From Helicostylum pulchrum (lineage: Eukaryota; Mucoromycota; Mucoromycetes; Mucorales; Mucoraceae): DNA of 64,000 bases. The translations under genes and the position numbers were made by a program. Numbering within the stretch: the stretch's first letter is position 1; every line of letters begins with the position of its first letter. The stretch lies in assembly GCA_025677825.1 (NCBI GenBank), contig JAIXMO010000068.1:62001-126000 (forward strand), in the 5' to 3' direction. Under the pieces are notes generated by a model, which had not been told where the DNA came from, ran no database searches, and was given only the letters and a program-made list of their open reading frames with translations. Positions 57,125 through 64,000 of the stretch are shown here, in pieces.

Positions 57125-58423
57125 TTAACTAAGTATTATCTGGTTTTTTTTTTCATTCTGGCGTAAATGACTTACCCATTGTATAAGCTTATTTCTGATG
57201 CATTTGATAGATAAAGGATTGGTAATGGCCCCGCTATCATCAACTTCAACATTCAACGTATGGTTTTCAATAGCTGCAGGAAGGATCACAGTTCGAAGTT
57301 CGTTCTGTAAAGTGGGAATGTTTCTTTGGAACTTTGATACTGATCGAAACCATTCAAGTACTTTTTCCTTGATATCGTTGTACGGCGAGGTACTTGGACC
57401 GTTCATAACCAATTTCATCTGATTGTTTTATGCTTAAAAGGGTTTGCCGTCGTGTTTTATCAATAAGAAAAAAAGGGGGGAAATCGGAGCTAAAAGTTGA
57501 AGGTTTAAAAGTAGATGCACTCTATCAAAGTTTAGGCCATACCAAACTGTTTCACCCAGAAAAGAATTACAGTGTTTCAAAACAGCAAATGATGAGATCG
57601 AACTGGTATTATCGAAATTCTTGGGTATGATAACCTCAGGCTTTGCCCTTGTCGAGAAACATTATTTTTTCAGTTATAAACTCGGCAAATAGCGTATAAT
57701 AGTAGCATGTCCCTTGGTTTTCCGAAAAGCCCAGGATATCTATTAAAAAGCAGCAAAAAGTTGTTTTCCGCAGACCCACTTAGCAGACGAATAATGTAAT
57801 ATACTGACAAAATGGGCATAACATCACCAGCGACCTCTTTTGGGTTATAGATTTGAAGTCTGTATTCCTTAAGGTGTTTTTTAAAATTGGCCAAGCTTTC
57901 GTTAAAACTGAATGGGTAATTCTCAAATGCTCTGTTGTAATATGATTGGTAATCATTGTTATCAGGAACAATCTCTGCCATCACGTGGCATTTGAAGAAG
58001 AATGGTGTTATTGTTAAAAAAAGTTTAGTATCAACTATTCAAAAAAGGACCCATATTCATAATTGTCTTAGTTTCTCTGTACCTTCTTCTATATATTCTG
58101 TTGATTCTAAATATTGATGATAGTTATCATCAGTAAGTATTGCATTTTGCATTGGCTGCTTCCCTTTAGCTAATTATTGTGGTGCCAGAATTTTGAAGAT
58201 ATGATACACGGCACACATTGTATAAGAAAAATCATGTATAAGATACGTCCAACAACATATTTTTTAAACTTACCTTTAGTAGACAAAATGCGCTTGTTCT
58301 GGTCATTCTCTAAATATACATGCATATCATTAGACTGTTTGACATATTTAATGTTATTTTAGCTTGAATGTACTCACCTCTTTTTGATCCCTCATCCGAG
58401 TCTTCATCGTGAGATCTCTTCAT
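57125..58423 (-). CDS. Unrecognised five-exon gene
   Basis: Exons 58423-58378, 58310-58275, 58169-58083, 57974-57682 and 57418-57125 join in phase to 251 residues. It starts MKRSHDEDSDEGSKR (acidic/basic, nuclear-like). The middle reads DDNYHQYLESTEYIEE and EIVPDNNDYQSYYNRAFENYPFSF...VMPILSVYYIIRLLSGS...LLYAICR. The C-terminal exon is MKLVMNGPSTSPYNDIKEKVLEWFRSVSKF, ending helical and basic. The phase agreement over four introns argues for a real or recently real gene. No family is recognised. The last intron (57419-57681) is long for this genome, so the final exon may be a separate gene. Confidence 0.45.
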
Positions 58424-58593
58424 TTACACGGCTCTTTGTAAATAAAGAAATATGATATTGGAAGGAAAAGATAGGTACTTTGACGACATTGATGTATTTA
58501 CTCATTTTATTGTAAATGTGACTTTGATATCGTCTATTCTGATTTATCTTTTATTCAGGATCCACTAAGGAAAAAAAAATGAAGGGAACAGTT

Positions 58594-59058
58594 ACATAAA
58601 AGTTACCACTACAGAAGGCAAATCTACAAGCACTTTCGTTTGATGATTCTTAATATCCTGAATTTCTTCAGGTGTAAAGTATTTTAACCAGGCTTTATCA
58701 CTGACGTCAAATACCATCGAATGTACAGTGCTAGAAGCAAAAACTTGTGAGTTCGTCATTATCTCAAAAAGAATACATATTTTACACTGCTCAAATTGTA
58801 CTCCAGTGCACATATCTTAACTTGTTGTCCGACTACTTTACCTGTAGATAATCTCTATATTTCAGTTTCATTCAATTTTGCAAACATATCTATTATAGTT
58901 TCTTTTCGACGAGGTGATAATTTGATCTGGTGCTCGACAAGTAAACTGATGGGTTCTGATGTTAAGGAGATTGAAGAGGCATTTATATTTTCATTAGCAC
59001 CACCAGAAAAGTTTCTGAAATTTTCAGTGAGGATGGACAATTCCAAGTCGTTTGTCAT
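58594..59058 (-). pseudogene. Family I copy D: 5' fragment with nonsense codon
   Basis: From MTNDLELSILTENFRNF the frame reaches RRKETIIDMFAKLNETEI, then TAG (58855-58857) at the conserved Trp, then RLSTGKVVGQQVKICALEY. After an intron comes STVHSMVFDVSDKAWLKYFTPEEIQDIKNHQTKVLVDLPSVV, ending at a donor-like site. The nuclease-like second half is absent; an unrelated gene begins at 58423. A truncated, non-functional copy. Confidence 0.6.
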
Positions 59059-59594
59059 TGATTAACATTGACTTTTATTCTACCCAAGCGTATTTTGCAT
59101 TTCAAAAGTTAGTGAGCGGTCAGGTTAAATTCACGGCGTTAATAACATATTTAATTGGCTGATACCATCCAATGAAAACATATATCAACCGCGGAGTTTC
59201 CCCAGACGTGTTCTCCCCGCCAATTTTTTTTTTTAACGGTAGTGATTTGATATTTTTATTGTAACATCGAGTTGATGAAACTACATAGCTGTTACTTTGT
59301 CTACTATTTGGATTAGAAAAGTACAGGTTTATTAAAGAAAAATACAAGTATATAGAAAGCGTAATGGGGACATGCGTTTTTTTTTTTTCGAGAATAAAAC
59401 GCAACTTTAATTTGTTACCATGCAGTTGCATAATTTGAACTAACCTTTTTTTTAAAAAAAAATACCGAGTAGCTGCATCGGGAGTAACTCTTTGGTTACT
59501 GCCAATGCATGCTGCTGCAATTTTCTATACTTTATTTTAAGGTAAAATGAGGGTGTTTTTTATTTTTGGTATAATTTTTAATAAAAGAAGATCA
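59059..59594. other. Intergenic region with a hairpin
   Basis: About 0.5 kb at the 3' end of the 7TM-RGS gene and upstream of copy D. It contains the hairpin at 59475-59508 (arms GCATCGGGAGTAAC and GTTACTGCCAATGC, 12 of 14 pairs, 6-base loop) next to an A/T run. No gene is supported. Confidence 0.5.
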
Positions 59595-61115
59595 CTACTC
59601 ATACATTGAAACCAACTTGGGATACACACTTCCAAAGATATTCCATAACACTTCGATCCTGGTCGTTTCAAACGTCCCCAACGTCAACACAGTAATACAC
59701 TCCTTATTTTTCTCCACCGCAATTCGATAATGCGAATACACATACTCAAACACCGTATCTACCGCATTTCGCGCACGATACGAGATATTCACCTGCGACG
59801 TAGCATCCTCCTGTATAAAAGTTTCATAAAACTGAATAAACTGCGGGTACATCTTTTGCGGCACAGGCGTCGATAACAGATCCAAACCCGGTTTCTTTTT
59901 AACGTACGTATTGATCCACCTATTCCGTGTACTAAATTCTTGATTCAATTGATACTCAAGCTCAAGATACCGTTCGTAAAACAACATGTTTTCAGAACTG
60001 AAATCTCGAATAGCCAAATCTTGCAACTGCTGCATCAGTTCTGGATCTAACATGCACCGTTCCAGCGACTCGATCGTGAGTTCTGGCTTAAACGAAGTTG
60101 ACACCAGTGTCGGCCTTCGTTGCAGTCGACAATGATGTCCAATCCAGTTACGAACCTTGAGCCAGTACTGGTTTCGAATAGGTAAATAACATATCAGCGG
60201 TATCACCACTGAAAAAAAATGCGCCAGCGCCGTAAGGAACAATAGCCAGTTAACCGGCATAAACACAATACGCCTAAAGTGTCCGTACAGAAGCCGTCTA
60301 GGATCCACCACGAGCAGAAACATCATGTAAACGATAAACATCGGTATACCTATAAGACTAACTATCCGGATTTCCGCTCGAATACCATTGGCATCACAAT
60401 TATCCTTTAAATAGTACATGAGAAAAGGTACCAAAATAACCGCGAAAAACGAGAAATAAAAGATTATAGTAATAACTGCACGCATTGCTGAACAGCCACC
60501 TTTGACCTCTATCGTAATATATATACACAAGATAATTGCCAATCCAAACAAGTAAAGGATATACGGCTTCACTAACGAGCGTTTAGCATTATTATGATTC
60601 TCTAGATACCACCTATAATCTCTATCATTAATACAAGTCTCTCGTTCACTATTTGTCATTCTTAGGTATTTGACTTTCAACCGATTCAATCGAAACAACA
60701 TCCTTAATCTGTATGCTCGTATAAAAAATGCGAATATCCACGTATAAAATCCAACATATATTCCCCACGACGTTAATTCACAGCCTACTGGATCGTTGGT
60801 AGCTGGAGTTATTAACACAAGCATACTAAACACAAAGTGTCCCACGGCTCCTAACGTTGTTCCCGTCACCGACCGTTTTTGTAGTGTATTGTTTGCTTTA
60901 CCTGTAGTTGCAAAATAAATATAAGCACCCGTTGTCAGTATCACCATCACTCCATTAAATAAAGCGACCGATAAATAAATTCTTCCAGAGATATAAAGGA
61001 CACGATCGAGCCTGCAATCTTGTTCGGTTCTGTTAAACGCAAAGTAGTCATTCTCGAGTGTTGCAACATTATTGCAATCAGGTATAGGTTCTGTACAATA
61101 ATACATGTTAAACAA
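59595..61115 (-). CDS. Seven-transmembrane protein fused to an RGS domain (GprK/AtRGS1-like)
   Basis: Intronless, 506 residues. The N-terminal half has about seven hydrophobic helices (for example YISGRIYLSVALFNGVMVILTTGAYIYF, HFVFSMLVLITPA, YILYLFGLAIILCIYITI, VITIIFYFSFFAVILVPFLMYYL, VNWLLFLTALAHFFSVVIPLICYL) with a Cys-rich extracellular N terminus (CTEPIPDCNN). The C-terminal part, from about LTIESLERCMLDPELMQQLQDLAIRDFSSENMLFYERYLELE to PQFIQFYETFIQED...YRARNAVDTVFEY, is an RGS domain. RGS domains speed GTP hydrolysis by G-alpha subunits, so a receptor-RGS fusion couples sensing to signal shut-off. Met 61106 is a second start option. Confidence 0.85.
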   Translation of the reverse strand: MFNMYYCTEPIPDCNNVATLENDYFAFNRTEQDCRLDRVLYISGRIYLSVALFNGVMVILTTGAYIYFATTGKANNTLQKRSVTGTTLGAVGHFVFSMLVLITPATNDPVGCELTSWGIYVGFYTWIFAFFIRAYRLRMLFRLNRLKVKYLRMTNSERETCINDRDYRWYLENHNNAKRSLVKPYILYLFGLAIILCIYITIEVKGGCSAMRAVITIIFYFSFFAVILVPFLMYYLKDNCDANGIRAEIRIVSLIGIPMFIVYMMFLLVVDPRRLLYGHFRRIVFMPVNWLLFLTALAHFFSVVIPLICYLPIRNQYWLKVRNWIGHHCRLQRRPTLVSTSFKPELTIESLERCMLDPELMQQLQDLAIRDFSSENMLFYERYLELEYQLNQEFSTRNRWINTYVKKKPGLDLLSTPVPQKMYPQFIQFYETFIQEDATSQVNISYRARNAVDTVFEYVYSHYRIAVEKNKECITVLTLGTFETTRIEVLWNIFGSVYPKLVSMYE

Positions 61116-61559
61116 AGAACGGGGGTTTTTTTTATTTCGCTCGTTATTAAACTTTTTATAGTTTCACTTTTTTTTTCTTTTTGTCCTTTTGAAACAATCG
61201 ATTGGTTTACGATCAAGTACTGCATTGATCGGATTAAACCTGAGCCAGATACTCGGAATACTTGGAGATAAAATATACTTTTTTTTTTTTATTCCCTCGT
61301 TCTTCTTTTACATGTATTAAACAAACATTACAAGATAAAAAAAATTTATACTCTGGTAGACATGCGTCAAGTAATGAAAAAAAAACCCCTAATCTGATTA
61401 CAACCTGTCAAAAAGCTTAATTCAAACGGTTTCCTTGACTGCTTTTGTCGGACTTGTTTGACAGATCCCACTGGGCGGCAAACAGCCAAATCAGTATACC
61501 ACAAAGTGAATATAGCACAATGTAGAATCCTCCTCTTTTTCGTGCATCCGATTATTAAT
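61116..61559. promoter_or_regulatory. Divergent promoter region between the 7TM-RGS gene and eL8
   Basis: About 0.44 kb shared by divergent genes. TCGGACT at 61448-61454 lies about 105 bases upstream of the proposed eL8 start and matches motifs upstream of rpl16 and rpl17. Confidence 0.4.
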
Positions 61560-62570
61560 ATGGTAACGTAGAATCAACAGGACTCATTTAACCCAAATAC
61601 TGTGTTCAACGATTAGATGGATGGATGGATTTTAGAACGAAAAAACTGGAATTACGCTTTTTTAAAAAAAAATCCAAAACTTGAACACAGCATTTGAAAC
61701 TTTTGACATGAGCTCCCCTACATACACTGGGAGAGAATTAGTTTTAAATTAACACAATGTTTTTAATTGTAGGCCCCTGCCAAGAAGTCCACCGGTAAGA
61801 AGGTTGCTCCTGCTCCTTATCCCGTCAAGGGAAAGCAAACCGCCAAGGTCACTGTTAACCCTTTGATTGAGAAGAACCCCAAGAACTTTGGTGTTGGTCA
61901 AGATATTCAACCCAAGCGTGATGTCTCTCGTTTCGTCAAGTGGCCTCAATATGTTAAGCTCCAACGTCAAAAGAAGATTATCTACCAACGTCTTAAGGTC
62001 CCTCCTGCTCTTAACCAATTCACCCATGTTTTGGATAAGAACACTGCTACTCAAGTCTTCAAGTTGATGCACAAGTACAGACCTGAGTCCAAGGCTGAGA
62101 AGCGTGATCGTCTCCGTGCCGCCGCTGCTGCCAAGGCCGAGAAGAAGGAAGTTGCCAAGACTGATAAGCCCGTTGTTATCAAGTACGGTATCAACCACAT
62201 CACCGCTCTTATCGAAGCCAAGAAGGCCAAGCTCGTCGTCATTGCCGATGATGTTGATCCTATTGAGTTAGTTCTCTGGCTCCCTGCCCTCTGTCGTAAG
62301 ATGGGTATCCCTTACTGTATTGTTAAGGGTAAGGCCAGACTCGGTACTCTTGTCCACAAGAAGACCGCTACTGCTCTTGTCTTGACCGAAGTTTCCGAAG
62401 CTGATAAGGCTGAACTCGCTACCATTGTCTCTGCCGTCAACACCAACTTCACCGAGAAGTGGGAAGATGTCCGTCGTCACTGGGGTGGTGGAATCATGGG
62501 TCCCAAGTCCAACGCCAAGATGGCCAAGCGTGCTGCTATCGAAGCCAAGGAAATTGCTGCTCGTCAATAA
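61560..62570 (+). CDS. rpl8: 60S ribosomal protein eL8 (Rpl8/L7a)
   Basis: Large-subunit ribosomal protein. Exon 2 (61773-62570) is unmistakable: [68 protein letters not shown], the L7Ae-type core ([36 protein letters not shown]) and [18 protein letters not shown]. It has 266 codons including the stop. The start codon is missing from exon 2. The best candidate is ATG 61560-61562 directly followed by donor gtaacg, giving a one-codon first exon and a 210-base intron, long for this genome. Codon bias is extreme (AAG, CGT, GTC, GCC). Confidence 0.92.
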
Positions 62571-62770
62571 GTTCTTTAACAACTTCTTTTCTCTCTTTCT
62601 TTAAGAAGGAAAAGTTTTTTTTTGGGATGGTGTTTTTTTCTGCTTCTTTATTAAGGAACCCCTTATTATATCAGTTTAGATGCTTGAAATAAAAAAAAAA
62701 GTATAATATTTATAATATATAATTATCTGTGTGTATGTGTGTTTTTTTTTCTCTCTTTATATATTTTTCA

Positions 62771-63695
62771 ATGAGTGAATTTAGTTTATTAGAGACTATT
62801 TTGTATGAACCATCAAAAGGTATTTCTGGATTATTTAGTTTAACTTTTTTTTTGACAAGTCGTATCTAGGATTTTATCTTTTACAGCAACATGTAACTCG
62901 GTTACAAACCGCTATGCAAGACTTTAACAGCTTGGATAACTCTTTATTTAACAAGTCGATTACGCGTCAAGACATTATAGAAGAATTGAATGTCAAAGTT
63001 CCTCTTGACGATTCATACCATCGAGTTCGTCTTTTTACTTTCTATTAAAAAAAAATTGACGTATACTGACTATTATTTGGCAGGTCCGTTTATTAGTGAA
63101 TACAGATAGCAAAATAACTGTGGAACATACACTATTACCTGTTCCTGAATACTCTATTGATTCGTTAGATGAAGCAGTAACAATGACCCCAACATTGAAT
63201 GTTGTACTAGACACGCAACCCATTTCAGCGCCTAGTAACGATCCTTATCTTGTACACAAGACAACGAAACGCGACGTATACGATACTTCCAGAGCAAGAA
63301 CTAATTGCCAATGGCATGGTGACAACAATGAACCCTTCGATGTTATCTTATATAATGCCAATCGAGAAATTACGGAAACCAGTATTACAAATATCGCTAT
63401 TCGATTCGAGCAAGATGGGCAGTATATTTGGAAGACACCAAAGCTTAGTTGTGGATTATTACCAGGTGTATTTCGAACCTATCTATTAGAAACTCAACAC
63501 AATTTGGTTGAAGATATGATTACAATTGAAGACTTAAAAGCAGCACAAAAGGTTTCGCGTTAATTCTATATAGAAAAAAAAAGGGGGGAAGAGGTACACT
63601 AATGTTTTTATTTGTTGTAGGAAGGATATCCTATCGTCTGTTTCAATTCTGTAAGAAAGATCTATCAAGTTCAATTTATTGACAATACGCAATAA
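62771..63695 (+). CDS. abz2: Aminodeoxychorismate lyase (class IV PLP aminotransferase fold)
   Basis: Converts 4-amino-4-deoxychorismate to p-aminobenzoate and pyruvate in folate synthesis. Four exons (62771-62819, 62870-63024, 63084-63551, 63621-63695) join in phase to 248 residues. Seen: SLLETILYEPSKGFYLLQQHVTRL; the PLP-lysine region DPYLVHKTTKRDVYD; FDVILYNANREITETSITNIAI (class IV signature); WKTPKLSCGLLPGVFRTYLLE; and CFNSVRKIYQVQFID. Fungal Abz2 and bacterial PabC share this pattern. A generic class IV aminotransferase (branched-chain type) is less likely given the short length. Confidence 0.85.
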
Positions 63696-63853
63696 GGTTA
63701 TACTTCTTTCTCTCGTAATAGTCTTTTAATACTGCAATACCACATGCACTTTTAAATACAGTAACCAAAATAACATAAGTTGGTTTACTAAGATTGATCC
63801 TAATAATAAAAAAATAATAAGTATTTTCTTTCTATATATATTATATGTCGTCT

Positions 63854-64000
63854 TTACTTGTATTTGGGAGGTATCAATGGCGCAATAGTTTGAATAATCT
63901 CTGCTTTGGTAATCATAATATTATTACGATTTTCGATAATAATAGCGACAGTATCCTCAGTTGGTTCTTGATCATTTTCAAAATAATCAGGTCTCACTCT
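63854..64000 (-). CDS. C-terminal end of an unidentified protein (5' partial)
   Basis: An open minus-strand frame enters at the right edge and ends at TAA 63854-63856. The visible 48 residues read RVRPDYFENDQEPTEDT, then VAIIIENRNNIMITKAEI and end PLIPPKYK. The convergent neighbour is the aminodeoxychorismate lyase gene, 158 bases away. No family is recognised. Confidence 0.5.
   Translation of the reverse strand, partial: RVRPDYFENDQEPTEDTVAIIIENRNNIMITKAEIIQTIAPLIPPKYK

Noticed and set aside
61749..62198. 149-codon minus-strand frame
   Set aside because: Antisense shadow of eL8; the Leu-rich composition follows from the biased codons of the sense gene.

Overview
The window is nuclear DNA of a fungus, most likely an early-diverging zygomycete-grade mould (Mucoromycota, Mucorales-like). 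The reasons are AT-rich intergenic DNA full of A/T homopolymers, short GT..AG introns (about 50-100 nt), eukaryotic cytosolic ribosomal proteins, MCM5, eIF3c and a velvet factor, and several copies of protein families I associate with this group. Species cannot be named from sequence alone. I saw no tRNA, rRNA or CRISPR features.

Housekeeping and cellular genes, left to right: a partial gene ending in RDEL (1-104, +); USP7/Ubp15 deubiquitinase (4760-8741, +); a coiled-coil PH protein (9058-11138, +); a Pex30-like dysferlin-domain peroxin (12109-13320, -); arginyl-tRNA synthetase with a one-base frameshift (14451-16302, +); MCM5 (18998-21412, +); a low-complexity protein (23405-24472, -); uL22/Rpl17 (25286-26028, -); a phytochelatin-synthase-like protein without its catalytic Cys (26609-27593, -); a velvet protein (36160-38215, +); a Ser-rich coiled-coil protein (42727-45037, +); uL13/Rpl16 (45365-46194, -); a degenerate 2OG-Fe(II) oxygenase-like protein (46355-47970, -); a ZIP9-like zinc transporter (48796-49593, -); eIF3c (49684-52163, -); a 7TM-RGS fusion (59595-61115, -); eL8/Rpl8 (61560-62570, +); aminodeoxychorismate lyase (62771-63695, +); and a partial gene running off the right end.

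Accessory layer between them: four copies (A 1.5-3.3 kb, B 21.9-23.2 kb, C 30.3-31.7 kb, D 58.6-59.1 kb), all damaged or truncated, of one multi-exon family (here family I). A second family (family II) has one intact 359-residue copy (28.7-30.2 kb) and one decayed copy (16.5-18.2 kb). Their central blocks share a D/N...E...E pattern that may be a PD-(D/E)XK-like nuclease core. The accessory layer also holds a Tc1/mariner-IS630-type relic (32.0-33.3 kb) with near-perfect terminal inverted repeats, a decayed Fanzor (eukaryotic TnpB-like RNA-guided nuclease family) at 52.4-55.4 kb, and two unrecognised genes with clean splicing at 56.1-58.4 kb. Gene-poor stretches lie at 33.3-36.2 and 38.2-42.7 kb.

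Points most worth a second look: the Fanzor relic and its lesions; families I and II as a candidate undescribed nuclease-like system; the phytochelatin-synthase-like gene with Cys-to-Gly at the active site and four exact ATCWGATAA iron-GATA-type sites upstream; and the 2OG oxygenase homologue without metal ligands. Gene models with coordinates were joined by hand and checked for phase continuity. Family calls rest on remembered motifs, not on database searches.
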